This document shows positions 9,056 through 16,728 of a DNA stretch of 32,805 nt, piece by piece. The stretch is taken from the NCBI GenBank assembly GCA_030681475.1, contig JAUXWT010000074.1:1-32805 (forward strand), read 5' to 3'. A program made the position numbers and the translations under genes. Every line of letters begins with the position of its first letter. Position 1 is the first letter of the stretch. The notes below the pieces were generated by a model. That model did no database searches. It saw only the letters and a program-made list of their open reading frames with translations, and was not told the DNA's origin. This DNA comes from Bacteroidales bacterium (GTDB taxonomy: Bacteria; Bacteroidota; Bacteroidia; Bacteroidales; FEN-979).

Positions 9056-9120
9056 ATAGCGAAATAGTGAAATAGCGAAATAGTGAAATAGCGAAATAGT
9101 GAAATAGCGAAATGGTGAAA
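9056..9120. repeat. Octamer array GAAATAGT/GAAATAGC, eight units
   Basis: Right after the TAG stop at 9053-9055 comes ATAGC, then GAAATAGT and GAAATAGC alternating six times from 9061 to 9108, then GAAATGGT (9109-9116) and GAAA. The single A-to-G change in the seventh full unit creates the ATG used as start of the next gene. The same unit family recurs at 12114-12143 and 21271-21323. Confidence 0.95.
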
Positions 9121-10134
9121 GAGGTTAAAAAAATATTAATCATACGTTTTAGTTCGATCGGTGATATTGTGCTTACGAGTGCCGTGGTGAGGTGCCTGAA
9201 AGAGAAGATAAAGGACGCAGAAGTTCATTTTCTGACCAAGAAACAGTATGCATTGATCCTCAGCGCTAATCCAAATATTGATAAAATCTGGCTTTACGAC
9301 AACAACTTTCACGATTTGATCCCGCAGCTTAAATCGCAGGGTTTTGATTTCATCGTCGACTTGCACAAGAATTACCGCTCCATCTTTGTAAAATACAGGC
9401 TTGGCGTGAAATCAGGATCCTTTCCGAAGATGAACCTGCAAAAATGGCTGGCAGTCCGTTTCAAAATGAAATCGCTGCCTGATATCCATATTGTTGACCG
9501 GTATTTCAAGGCTGCTGCTCCTTTGGGTTTAGTAAATGACAGGCAGGGACTCGATTATTTCATCCCGGCCGAGGATGAGGTTGCACTGACCAGCCTCCCT
9601 GAAACCCATCGGCAGGGATACATTGCCATTGTTATCGGTGGTAAGCACAATACAAAAATATTCCCGCCTGAAAAAGTTATCGAAGTCTGCGAAAAACTTG
9701 GTCAACCGGTCATCCTTCTTGGGGGAAAAGAGGATATGGAACATGGGAAACTCATTGCAAGCAATTCGAAAACAACTGTTTATAATTCAAGTGGGCGATA
9801 TAATATCAACCAGTCAGCTTCGTTGATCCGCCAAGCCAGGGCCGTTTTAACCAACGACACCGGGCTGATGCATGTTGCGGCAGCTTTCAGAAAACCAATG
9901 GTTTCAGTTTGGGGCAATACCATCCCTGCTTTTGGTATGTACCCCTATCTGCCGGAGGAATCCCGGGCAAATTCCATGATCGCCGAAGTAAAGGATCTGT
10001 CATGCAGGCCATGCAGCAAACTCGGGTTTGAAAAATGCCCAAAAAAACATTTTCAATGCATGAACGATATCAACACGAAACCCATCGCTGATTTTTTGAT
10101 CGCGGCCGGCCAACCTCCAAATCGTAAATCGTAA
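9112..10134 (+). CDS. Glycosyltransferase family 9 (ADP-heptose:LPS heptosyltransferase-like)
   Basis: A 340-residue GT-B glycosyltransferase of family 9, which transfers heptose or a related sugar to lipopolysaccharide core on the cytosolic face of the inner membrane. The N-terminus KKILIIRFSSIGDIVLTSAVVRCLK is the classic family opening. The C-terminal half has YIAIVIGGKHNTKIFPPEK, VILLGGKEDMEHG and the donor-site TNDTGLMHVAAAFRKPMVSVWG. A cysteine motif CRPCSKLGFEKCPKKHFQCM follows, as in many GT9 members. The ATG at 9112 lies inside the last unit of the octamer array; GTG at 9115 is the only close alternative before the conserved start. The stop codon TAA (10132-10134) lies inside the next array. 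Confidence 0.9.
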   Translation: MVKEVKKILIIRFSSIGDIVLTSAVVRCLKEKIKDAEVHFLTKKQYALILSANPNIDKIWLYDNNFHDLIPQLKSQGFDFIVDLHKNYRSIFVKYRLGVKSGSFPKMNLQKWLAVRFKMKSLPDIHIVDRYFKAAAPLGLVNDRQGLDYFIPAEDEVALTSLPETHRQGYIAIVIGGKHNTKIFPPEKVIEVCEKLGQPVILLGGKEDMEHGKLIASNSKTTVYNSSGRYNINQSASLIRQARAVLTNDTGLMHVAAAFRKPMVSVWGNTIPAFGMYPYLPEESRANSMIAEVKDLSCRPCSKLGFEKCPKKHFQCMNDINTKPIADFLIAAGQPPNRKS

Positions 10135-10153
10135 ATCGTCAACTCGTAAATCA
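10119..10153. repeat. Heptamer array AAATCGT spanning a stop codon
   Basis: Three exact tandem copies of AAATCGT (10119-10139), then CAACTCGT and AAATC. The glycosyltransferase stop codon lies at 10132-10134 inside the array, so its last residues (N-R-K-S) are encoded by repeat units. The TatD ATG follows at 10155. Confidence 0.9.
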
Positions 10154-10154
10154 A

Positions 10155-10931
10155 ATGGTCTTCATCGATTCCCATTCCCACCTCTATGCCGACGAGTTCG
10201 ACCACGACCGCGATGCGATGATCCTCCGGGCGAAACAGAATAACCTATCGCATTTATTCCTGCCTGCTATTGATTCAACATATCATGAAAAGATGCTGGA
10301 TCTTTGTGGGAAATATCCCGGTATCTGTTTCCCGATGATGGGTTTGCACCCTACTTCGGTCAAGGGAAATTATCAGGACGAGTTGGACATTGTAACGCAA
10401 TATCTTGCAAAGCCTGAATTGAAATTCTACGCTGTCGGTGAAATCGGCATCGATCTGTACTGGGACAAAACACATGAAGCCGAACAGCGTATTGCTTTTG
10501 ACCGGCAACTTGACCTGGCGGTACAATATGGCATTCCGGTCGTGATCCATACACGTAACTCTATGGAAATTGCACTTGACATGGTTGAAAAAAGGCAAGA
10601 TCCCAGGCTCAAGGGTATATTTCATTGTTTCAGCGGCAATGCAGAACAGGCCGAAAGGGCTGTCAGGATGGGATTCATGCTGGGGATCGGCGGCGTGGTG
10701 ACCTATAAAAACTCAGGATTGCAAGCTGTTGTGGAACAAACCCCACTCGCTAACTTGTTGCTGGAAACCGATGCCCCATGGCTGCCACCCGTTCCGCATC
10801 GCGGACAGCGGAACGAGCCTTCCTACATTCCGCTGATCGCGCAGAAAATCGCGGATATAAAAGGTCTCTCCCTGGAGCAGGTCGCTGATACGACGACAGA
10901 GAATGCGGTGAGGTTGTTTGGGGTCGGGTAG
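10155..10931 (+). CDS. tatD: TatD-family metal-dependent hydrolase (deoxyribonuclease-like)
   Basis: A 258-residue TIM-barrel hydrolase of the TatD family, whose members act as metal-dependent DNases or nucleases in repair and quality control. The first metal pair is in IDSHSHLYADEF. Later ligands sit in VGEIGIDLYWD (Glu), IPVVIHTRN (His), IFHCFSGN (His) and LLETDAPWLPP (Asp). The segment PVPHRGQRNEPSY is the family's usual C-terminal substrate loop. Length matches the family norm. It starts 20 bp after the glycosyltransferase stop with only the heptamer array between, so cotranscription is likely. Its own TAG stop overlaps the first base of another array. Confidence 0.9.
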   Translation: MVFIDSHSHLYADEFDHDRDAMILRAKQNNLSHLFLPAIDSTYHEKMLDLCGKYPGICFPMMGLHPTSVKGNYQDELDIVTQYLAKPELKFYAVGEIGIDLYWDKTHEAEQRIAFDRQLDLAVQYGIPVVIHTRNSMEIALDMVEKRQDPRLKGIFHCFSGNAEQAERAVRMGFMLGIGGVVTYKNSGLQAVVEQTPLANLLLETDAPWLPPVPHRGQRNEPSYIPLIAQKIADIKGLSLEQVADTTTENAVRLFGVG

Positions 10932-10966
10932 ACAAGGGGACAAGGGGACGAGGGGACAGGGGGACG
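10931..10966. repeat. Octamer array GACAAGGG
   Basis: Four tandem 8-bp units: GACAAGGG, GACAAGGG, GACGAGGG, GACAGGGG, then GACG. It begins on the last base of the TatD stop codon. The rest of the spacer (10967-11018) is AT-rich with two copies of ACATTTGA and no gene. Confidence 0.9.
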
Positions 10967-11018
10967 TATGATTTTGACATTTGACTTTGCATTTTAACAT
11001 TTGAATTTATTTTAACTT

Positions 11019-12047
11019 ATGATTGGAAAAACAAACATCCTGGTAATTTACACCGGCGGGACCATTGGCATGGTACAGGATCCAAAAACACTGACGTTGA
11101 AACCATTGACTTTCGATATTCTGTATAAATATCTCCCGGTCCTTGAGAATTTCAACTGCAGCATCGATTTTTTCACCTTTGAGCCGTTGCTTGATTCTTC
11201 GAACATGAACCCGGAATTCTGGATACACCTGGCCGACGTGATCGAAGAGAAATATGAAGATTACGACGGCTTTGTCGTGCTGCATGGATCAGATACCATG
11301 GCCTATACCGCTTCGGCGCTGAGTTTTATGCTGGAAAACCTCAACAAACCGGTCATCTTTACCGGGTCCCAGCTTCCCATCGGTATGGTACGAACCGATG
11401 GCCGTGAAAACTTCATCAACTCGATAGAGATTGCCATGGCCAAAAGGTTCGACAATCCGGTGGTGCCCGAAGTTGCCATCTGTTTTGAAAATAAACTTTA
11501 CAGGGCAAACCGTACATCGAAGCTCAATGCTGAAAACTTCAAGGCATTCGTTTCTGGAAATTATCCCCTGTTGGGTGAGATCGGAGTGCACATCAAATAT
11601 AATCAGGACCTGATCCTGAAACCTAATTTCAAGAAGCTAAAGGTATTTAAAGAGTTGGATGACAACATTGCGATTCTGAAATTGTTCCCGGGCATATCTC
11701 CTGCCGCCGTAGAGGCAATTCTGAATACGAAAGGGCTCAGGGCGGTAATCCTGGAAACTTTTGGCGCTGGGAACGCACCCACCGTGCCATGGTTTCTCAA
11801 CCAGTTGGAGGAGGCCAATAACCGCGGCATCGTGGTATTCAACGTGACCCAATGCAAGGGAGGCGCCGTGGATATGGGAAAATATGAAACCAGCGCTGGA
11901 TTGAGTAAAATAGGAGTCATCGGCGGCTCAGACATCACCACCGAGTCGGCCGTTACAAAGCTGATGTACCTGCTCGGTTGCGGTTATTCGACCGAAAGTG
12001 TGAAACAACTGCTGCAAACTTCCCTCCGGGGCGAAATGACGGTTTGA
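11019..12047 (+). CDS. ansA: Type I L-asparaginase
   Basis: A 342-residue cytosolic-type asparaginase that hydrolyses L-asparagine to aspartate and ammonia. The first catalytic threonine lies in VIYTGGTIGMVQD near the N-terminus, and the second signature is VLHGSDTMAYTASALSFM. VIFTGSQLPIGMVRTDGRENF and the later ILETFGAGNAPT complete the conserved core. No signal peptide is seen, which together with length and YTGGTIGM fits the type I (AnsA) form rather than the periplasmic type II enzyme. The ATG start directly precedes the conserved IGKTNILVIYTGGT strand. The TGA stop overlaps the TTG (-33-like) element of the following tRNA promoter. Confidence 0.92.
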   Translation: MIGKTNILVIYTGGTIGMVQDPKTLTLKPLTFDILYKYLPVLENFNCSIDFFTFEPLLDSSNMNPEFWIHLADVIEEKYEDYDGFVVLHGSDTMAYTASALSFMLENLNKPVIFTGSQLPIGMVRTDGRENFINSIEIAMAKRFDNPVVPEVAICFENKLYRANRTSKLNAENFKAFVSGNYPLLGEIGVHIKYNQDLILKPNFKKLKVFKELDDNIAILKLFPGISPAAVEAILNTKGLRAVILETFGAGNAPTVPWFLNQLEEANNRGIVVFNVTQCKGGAVDMGKYETSAGLSKIGVIGGSDITTESAVTKLMYLLGCGYSTESVKQLLQTSLRGEMTV

Positions 12048-12064
12048 GAAATCAATATTATTAG

Positions 12065-12072
12065 TACCTTTG
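12065..12072 (+). promoter_or_regulatory. tRNA promoter, -7 element TACCTTTG
   Basis: TACCTTTG matches TAnnTTTG and is preceded 18 bp upstream by TTG (12044-12046), close to the Bacteroidota -33/-7 spacing. It lies about 80 bp before tRNA-Ser, so the precursor would carry a leader that includes the octamer array at 12114-12143. Confidence 0.6.
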
Positions 12073-12113
12073 CACCCTGAAATTTTAGATAGCGGATACT
12101 TAGCGCCAATTTT

Positions 12114-12143
12114 CACCATTTCGCTATTTCACTATTTCGCTAC
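12114..12143. repeat. Octamer array, inverted copy of the GAAATAGY family
   Basis: On the minus strand this reads GTAGC, GAAATAGT, GAAATAGC, GAAATGGTG, the same units as at 9056-9120 in opposite orientation. It ends 7 bp before the tRNA. Confidence 0.9.
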
Positions 12144-12150
12144 TTATTTT

Positions 12151-12238
12151 GGAGAGGTGTCCGAGTGGTCGAAGGAGCACGCCTGGAAAGTGTGTGTACG
12201 CCAAAAGTGTACCCTGGGTTCGAATCCCAGTCTCTCCG
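12151..12238 (+). tRNA. tRNA-Ser, anticodon GGA
   Basis: The acceptor arm GGAGAGG pairs with TCTCTCC (one G-U). The anticodon stem CACGC/GTGTG encloses loop CTGGAAA with anticodon GGA, reading UCC and UCU codons. A long variable arm (GTACGCCAAAAGTGTAC) marks a class II tRNA as expected for serine, and the T arm is CTGGG-TTCGAAT-CCCAG. The discriminator base is G (12238). It is followed by CAAA, so CCA is not encoded and must be added after transcription. A strong terminator follows at once. Confidence 0.95.
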
Positions 12239-12240
12239 CA

Positions 12241-12288
12241 AAACCTTTGTAATTTGCTGTTAAGCAAAGTATTACAAAGGTTTTTTTT
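12241..12288 (+). terminator. Rho-independent terminator after tRNA-Ser
   Basis: AAACCTTTGTAAT (12241-12253) pairs perfectly with ATTACAAAGGTTT (12271-12283). A smaller TTGCT/AGCAA stem sits inside the loop, and a run of T extends from 12281 to 12288. It separates the tRNA from the convergent regulator gene. Confidence 0.92.
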
Positions 12289-12291
12289 ATC

Positions 12292-12993
12292 TTATCCGTT
12301 CCTGCTGATTTTATCAAGCATCACCGGGTTTTTGATCGTAATTATCCTGCCCTGAATGCTTAACAATCCTTCGTGCTCGAATTTCAACAATACCCTGGTG
12401 GCGCTTTCACGCGAAACCCCGATGAGGTCGGCAAACTCTTGCCTGGTGAAAGGTAACTCAAATGAGTCCTGTTCAAAAATGATCTTTGCAAAATAGATGA
12501 CTGCATCGGCAACCCTGCCATAGACCTTCTTCTGCGACTGGCTCATGAACCGGTGAAAATTCTGGAGACTGTCGCGGCTGACCGAAACAAGGATCTCGTA
12601 GGCGAAATTTCCATTTTCCCTGACAAGCCGGTTGAATACGTTGATATCAATGTAACAGACCATGACATCGGTCAGCGCAGCATATGAATAATGGTTCACC
12701 CTGTCGCCAAACAGGGAAGGAAGGCCGAGATAGGTATATTTCCTGACGATTTGCAGGATCTGCTCCCGGTTGTCGGGGTTTGTGACATACTCTTTGACCA
12801 ACCCCGATTTCAAATAGATGATGTTGGAGGTCATGGAACCCGCCTGCACCAGGATATCCTTCTTTCTGAACGATGTCTCTTTGCTGTTCTGACTGATCTG
12901 TGTAAGTTCGTCCGGGTGCAGTATTGCCGCCGCACAACTTTTGTCCTTACAGTCGGTGCATGAATTGATCGTTTTGCTGAAATCTGTGATCAT
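12292..12993 (-). CDS. Crp/Fnr-family regulator with FNR-like cysteine set
   Basis: A 233-residue transcription regulator with an N-terminal cyclic-nucleotide-type sensor domain and a C-terminal winged helix. Cys12, Cys15 and Cys20 form a C-x2-C-x4-C cluster and a lone Cys113 sits in the beta-roll. This closely resembles E. coli FNR (C-x2-C-x5-C plus a distant Cys about 100 residues on), suggesting an oxygen- or NO-sensitive 4Fe-4S cluster. The recognition helix reads LIGVSRESATRVLLKFEHEGLL; the ESATR core is like the ExxSR of FNR, with Thr in place of Ser. A -7-like TAAGTTTG on the minus strand (13019-13026) lies 25 bp before the ATG. Targets are unknown. Confidence 0.9.
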   Translation of the reverse strand: MITDFSKTINSCTDCKDKSCAAAILHPDELTQISQNSKETSFRKKDILVQAGSMTSNIIYLKSGLVKEYVTNPDNREQILQIVRKYTYLGLPSLFGDRVNHYSYAALTDVMVCYIDINVFNRLVRENGNFAYEILVSVSRDSLQNFHRFMSQSQKKVYGRVADAVIYFAKIIFEQDSFELPFTRQEFADLIGVSRESATRVLLKFEHEGLLSIQGRIITIKNPVMLDKISRNG

Positions 12994-13018
12994 AGTATCC
13001 TGGGGTCAAAATCAACCA

Positions 13019-13026
13019 CAAACTTA
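13019..13026 (-). promoter_or_regulatory. -7 promoter element TAAGTTTG
   Basis: Matches TAnnTTTG on the minus strand, 25 bp before the ATG of the FNR-like regulator and within its 55-bp spacer from the GH92 gene. No clear TTG at the -33 position. Confidence 0.45.
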
Positions 13027-13048
13027 CGGTTTATTTGCTTTCAGAATA

Positions 13049-15391
13049 TCAGTTTCCGGTCCTGTTTAAATTTTCTTCAGGCCGGGGCCCCATGTTGAAT
13101 ATCAATTCTCCGCCGGATATCAGCTCGCCGTGATCTATAAAGGGGGTGGTAAGAATTTTCCCGTTCAGGGTCATTGATTGGATGTATTTGTTCTTGTCAC
13201 TTAACCCGTTCGCTTTGACGGTAAATATTTTATCGCCCGGGAGGGATATTGTCGCTGAAGAAACACCCGGAGCGCCTATGGCATATTGCGTGGTTCCCGG
13301 ACAGACGGGATAAAATCCAAGAACGCTGAAGATGTACCAGGCGCTCATCTGCCCGCAGTCGTCATTTCCGCATAACCCATCGGGTTTGTTTCGGTACATG
13401 GTGTTCACGATCAGGTGGATGCGTTCCTGGGTCTTCCATGGTTTCGATGTCCAGTTGTAGAGATAAGCCACATGATGGCTGGGTTCATTGCCATGGACAT
13501 AGTTCCCGATCAGCCCTTCACGCGTAACATCTTCTGTTTCATTGAAATACCTGTCATCCAGATACATGGTAAACAGGGAATCGAGCCGCCGGATAAAGAT
13601 CTTTTCCCCGCCCATCAGGCTGATATAATCCGGAACATCGTGGGGGACATAAAATGAATAATTCCACGAATTTCCCTCGATGAATCCCTGTCCGTGGGTA
13701 CTCAACGGGTCAAAGGGTGTTTTCCAGGAACCATCCGTGTTTTTTGCCCGGATAAATCCTGTGGATGGGTCGAAAAGATTCCGGTAATTCAGCGAGCGGT
13801 CAGTGAAATGTGTTGCCTGCTCCCTGGCAAATTTTTTCTCCTGGTCCGATGACTCCTTAGCATGGATAACCGCTTTGGCAAACTGAGCAATGGTATAATC
13901 ATCATAGGCATATTCCAGCGTGACTGAAGCCGAATTTCCGGATTTGTCATCCGGTACAAATCCATATTTCATATAGTCGCCAATACCATCGTATAACGGA
14001 TTGGTGGCGGTGGTTACACAAGCCCTGAGCGCTTTGTAGCTGTCAAATCCACGGATACCCTTCACCCAGGCATCGGCGATAACCGGCACACTGTGATAAC
14101 CGATCATGCACCAGTTTTCATTGCCATGATGCGACCACACGGGCAGCATGTGCTCGGGGCTCTGATCAAAATGGGCCAGCATGGAATTGATCATGTCGGA
14201 CGTCTTTTGTGGATAAAGCAGCGTTAACAATGGGTGTTCCGCGCGATAAGTGTCCCAGAGTGAGAAGATGGTATAGTTTGTAAAGTTTTTGGCTTTGTGG
14301 ATGTTCTGGTCAATGCCGCGGTAAAGACTGTCGACATCATTATATACCACCGGTGATTGCAACACATGATAAAGCGCTGTGTAAAAATTGACCTTCCGGT
14401 CGTCCGGCCCTTCGATCCTGATGCGGCTGAGTTCATTTTCCCACGCTTGCTGCGCCTCTTTCCTGGTTTTTTCAAAATCCCAATGGGGGATTTCAGTCTG
14501 AAGATTTCGTAGCGCACCATCCATGCTTACGGCAGAAAGGCCGATCTTGATCATTATCTTTTCACCCTGGATGGTGGAGAAATCAAAATGCGCCCTGATC
14601 TTTTTTCCCGCGATTTCCGGGAAATTTTCCTGCTGGTTGAATCTACGCCAGAAACCCCTGTAAACTGGTTGTTCATCATTTCGAAACCCATAACTTTTAA
14701 AGGGCTTTGAAAAACTCAGGGCAAAATAGAGGTAGCGGGTCCGGGCCCATCCGCGGGTGATGCGGTAACCGGTGACCAGGGTATCGTTGTGAGCCTGTAA
14801 AAAGGCCAGCAAAACCTTACCGTCATAGTTGTAGATTCCATGAACCATATCCAGTATGATGTGCGCGCTGTCGCTTTCAGGAAATGTATACCGGTGGAAT
14901 CCTGTCCGTGTGGTTGCCGTCAGTTCCGCCTCCACATCAGGATCGTCAAGGTGGACCTTATAGTATCCCGGTGATGCCTTTTCCGTCTCCTTGCGGAAGC
15001 GTGAACGGTATCCGGTTTCGGGATGATCGGCCGTGCCGGGATTTAATTGAAGCTTTCCGACAGTGGGGATGATCAAAAAATCTCCCAGGTCCGAATGTCC
15101 GGCGCCATTGAAGTGGGTGTGGCTGAAGCCGACGATGGTCTTATCCAGGTACTGATATCCGGCACAATAACGGTAAACGTCCGGGTTGTATTTCCCCTCT
15201 TTTTCGTAAGGAATGGTATCGGTATCCGGGCTCAGTTGGACAAAACCAAATGGCACACATGCTCCCGGAAATGTATGCCCCATCTCTTGTGTGCCGATAA
15301 AGGGGTTGACATAATCTGATAACGACTGTGCTTTTAATCCAAGGGTGCAAAAAATCCCTGCACTGAGTATGATCGAAAAGAGTTTTTTCAA
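13049..15391 (-). CDS. GH92 family glycoside hydrolase (exo-alpha-mannosidase)
   Basis: A 780-residue secreted glycosidase of family GH92, calcium-dependent exo-acting alpha-mannosidases that trim host or fungal mannans and N-glycans. The signal peptide MKKLFSIILSAGIFCTLGLKAQS is followed by DYVNPFIGTQEMGHTFPGACVPFG, the family's N-terminal signature. The C-terminal catalytic half includes HHGNENWCMIGYHSVPVIAD, the EGNSWNYSFYVPHD block and GNDDCGQMSAWYIFSVLGFY, where the acidic pair is expected to act as base and the EGNSWNY glutamate region holds the acid. Length is normal. Linkage specificity (1,2, 1,3 or 1,6) cannot be told. There is no SusC/SusD pair nearby, so it is not in an obvious polysaccharide-utilisation locus. 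Periplasmic or surface location is likely. Confidence 0.95.
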   Translation of the reverse strand: MKKLFSIILSAGIFCTLGLKAQSLSDYVNPFIGTQEMGHTFPGACVPFGFVQLSPDTDTIPYEKEGKYNPDVYRYCAGYQYLDKTIVGFSHTHFNGAGHSDLGDFLIIPTVGKLQLNPGTADHPETGYRSRFRKETEKASPGYYKVHLDDPDVEAELTATTRTGFHRYTFPESDSAHIILDMVHGIYNYDGKVLLAFLQAHNDTLVTGYRITRGWARTRYLYFALSFSKPFKSYGFRNDEQPVYRGFWRRFNQQENFPEIAGKKIRAHFDFSTIQGEKIMIKIGLSAVSMDGALRNLQTEIPHWDFEKTRKEAQQAWENELSRIRIEGPDDRKVNFYTALYHVLQSPVVYNDVDSLYRGIDQNIHKAKNFTNYTIFSLWDTYRAEHPLLTLLYPQKTSDMINSMLAHFDQSPEHMLPVWSHHGNENWCMIGYHSVPVIADAWVKGIRGFDSYKALRACVTTATNPLYDGIGDYMKYGFVPDDKSGNSASVTLEYAYDDYTIAQFAKAVIHAKESSDQEKKFAREQATHFTDRSLNYRNLFDPSTGFIRAKNTDGSWKTPFDPLSTHGQGFIEGNSWNYSFYVPHDVPDYISLMGGEKIFIRRLDSLFTMYLDDRYFNETEDVTREGLIGNYVHGNEPSHHVAYLYNWTSKPWKTQERIHLIVNTMYRNKPDGLCGNDDCGQMSAWYIFSVLGFYPVCPGTTQYAIGAPGVSSATISLPGDKIFTVKANGLSDKNKYIQSMTLNGKILTTPFIDHGELISGGELIFNMGPRPEENLNRTGN

Positions 15392-15414
15392 AATTCCTGA
15401 TCATGAAAATTAAC

Positions 15415-15441
15415 CACAATAGGCACAGTAGGGCACATAGG
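15415..15441. repeat. Short 9-bp repeat (CACANTAGG-like), three units
   Basis: CACAATAGG, CACAGTAGG and, after one extra G, CACATAGG lie in tandem in the 76-bp spacer between the GH92 start and the stop of the upstream PepSY-like gene. On the minus strand the units read CCTATGTG, CCTACTGTG, CCTATTGTG. Confidence 0.75.
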
Positions 15442-15467
15442 TTTAACTCATACGCACACCGGGGTGA

Positions 15468-16034
15468 TCACAAGTAGAAAAGCAGGAAAAGCGCTGGCAA
15501 AATGATCCCGATGGCGGTAAGCCATGCGCCTCTGCCCAGGATGCCTTTTTTACCCCGCAACACGAACAGTCCGGTTATTGCAAGGATGATCAGCGCGGCA
15601 GCATACAGATCAGAAAACCAGGTGTACAATTTTTTCGGATTGTTGTAGTGCAGGAGGTTCATCTCTTTGATGACATGTCGGGTTGTTTTCCGTTCCATCT
15701 CAGCCTCACCAGTAGCCAGGTCAACATATACAAATCCCTTGGTCAGGAAAATCTGCACATAACCATCCCCTGTGATAAAACTCTTGAAATTATCTCTTTG
15801 GCCCACCTGGTCAAGCACCGACCAAACATACGTTTGATCGACGACTCCCGCTTTCGGCAGTGGTACTTTGAGGTCGGTATAAGACTTTCCGTAGTCGGGG
15901 TGCTGGAAATCGCCTGATTTGAAATGGTTGAGCACAATTCCTGAGATCGCGTAGATAATCGTCATGCCAACGCATAAGTAGCCAATATCACGGTGAAGCA
16001 CATTGTTCCACCGGCGTAGAGTTTTTACCTGCAT
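15468..16034 (-). CDS. PepSY-associated membrane protein
   Basis: A 188-residue protein with three likely membrane segments: about 17-37 (DIGYLCVGMTIIYAISGIVLNH), about 142-160 (LYAAALIILAITGLFVLRG) and about 168-188 at the C-terminus. Between the first two lies a soluble domain of about 100 residues with the strand FVYVDLATGEAEMERKTTR, typical of PepSY domains. The opening RRWNNVLHRDIGYLCVGMTIIYAISGIVLNH is the PepSY_TM signature. Such proteins are often tied to iron or haem uptake or to membrane redox in Bacteroidota; the partner here is unknown. It starts 1 bp after the stop of the OB-fold lipoprotein gene and must be cotranscribed with it. Confidence 0.8.
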   Translation of the reverse strand: MQVKTLRRWNNVLHRDIGYLCVGMTIIYAISGIVLNHFKSGDFQHPDYGKSYTDLKVPLPKAGVVDQTYVWSVLDQVGQRDNFKSFITGDGYVQIFLTKGFVYVDLATGEAEMERKTTRHVIKEMNLLHYNNPKKLYTWFSDLYAAALIILAITGLFVLRGKKGILGRGAWLTAIGIILPALFLLFYL

Positions 16035-16035
16035 G

Positions 16036-16590
16036 TTATTTCAGTTCAATGAAACTGTCGGCTTCGATGGAGAAGAACGACAAATGATCCTTGCCGCTGT
16101 TCTTAATATCCTCGCGAAGTTCTGCGATCTGTTCCAGCTTTTCCTTTACTCCCTGGTCTTCATGGCCCAAAGCGCCGGTATGGATACCCACACTGTGGTC
16201 TTCTTCCGGCTTTGTAAGTTCTGCTTCCCATTCATTGAGATATTTGGCGTCGATACGTTCTTCTTTCAGGGTTCCGACCACACGCAGGCGGCTGCCAACG
16301 AGGGCGTCATCAAACTTTGTAATATTAGGGCCGGTTGTAACTTCAATACGTATGCTGTCGGTTCCGTCGACAAGAAACAACCTTTTTCCGCCATGTTTGC
16401 ACAGGTGGAAAACAGTTCCTTCGATGATAACAGGCTTGTCGATGCAACTGTCGGCCTGCTGTTGGAATGTTAGCACAGTCAGAAAGGTTGTGTCATTTTT
16501 GTCTTCGGAACCCGTGTCTTTTGATCCCGGGTTGCATGCAACAATCGCAAAAAGGATTACGATCAGTAACGGAAAGAGTCTCTTTGTCAT
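16036..16590 (-). CDS. OB-fold lipoprotein
   Basis: A 184-residue lipoprotein. MTKRLFPLLIVILFAIVAC is a lipoprotein signal peptide with Cys19 in the lipobox position, so the ATG at 16590 is preferred although the frame is open to 16698. The segment VIIEGTVFHLCKHGGKRLFL through LRVVGTLKEERID has the strand pattern of an OB fold, like the small DUF4920-type domains; the CKHGGK stretch may bind a metal. The C-terminal third is charged and helical (GVKEKLEQIAELREDI). It is followed after 1 bp by the PepSY-like membrane protein, suggesting a two-component envelope unit. A possible -7 element, GACCTTTG on the minus strand (16614-16621), lies upstream with one mismatch to the consensus. Confidence 0.75.
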   Translation of the reverse strand: MTKRLFPLLIVILFAIVACNPGSKDTGSEDKNDTTFLTVLTFQQQADSCIDKPVIIEGTVFHLCKHGGKRLFLVDGTDSIRIEVTTGPNITKFDDALVGSRLRVVGTLKEERIDAKYLNEWEAELTKPEEDHSVGIHTGALGHEDQGVKEKLEQIAELREDIKNSGKDHLSFFSIEADSFIELK

Positions 16591-16728
16591 AAGGTTTGGT
16601 TTGGTTTCTTCGGCAAAGGTCGCATTTTTTCTGTTATTTTCAAAACAGAAACAGGCCATGAGCTCTGATCGTTTGACATTCCATTTATACCGTCTCATGA
16701 AATTGAGGATTTTTTTTCATAATCTGAC

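Noticed and set aside
9056-9120. CRISPR-like array
   Set aside because: Units are 8 bp with no unique spacers; CRISPR repeats are over 20 bp with spacers of similar size, and no cas genes are present.
10713-11000. Minus-strand open frames across the GACAAGGG array
   Set aside because: Pro-rich translations (SPCPLVPLSPC-like) come from the array and the antisense of tatD; no family features.
16591-16698. N-terminal extension of the OB-fold lipoprotein
   Set aside because: It would bury the clear lipoprotein signal peptide that starts at 16590.
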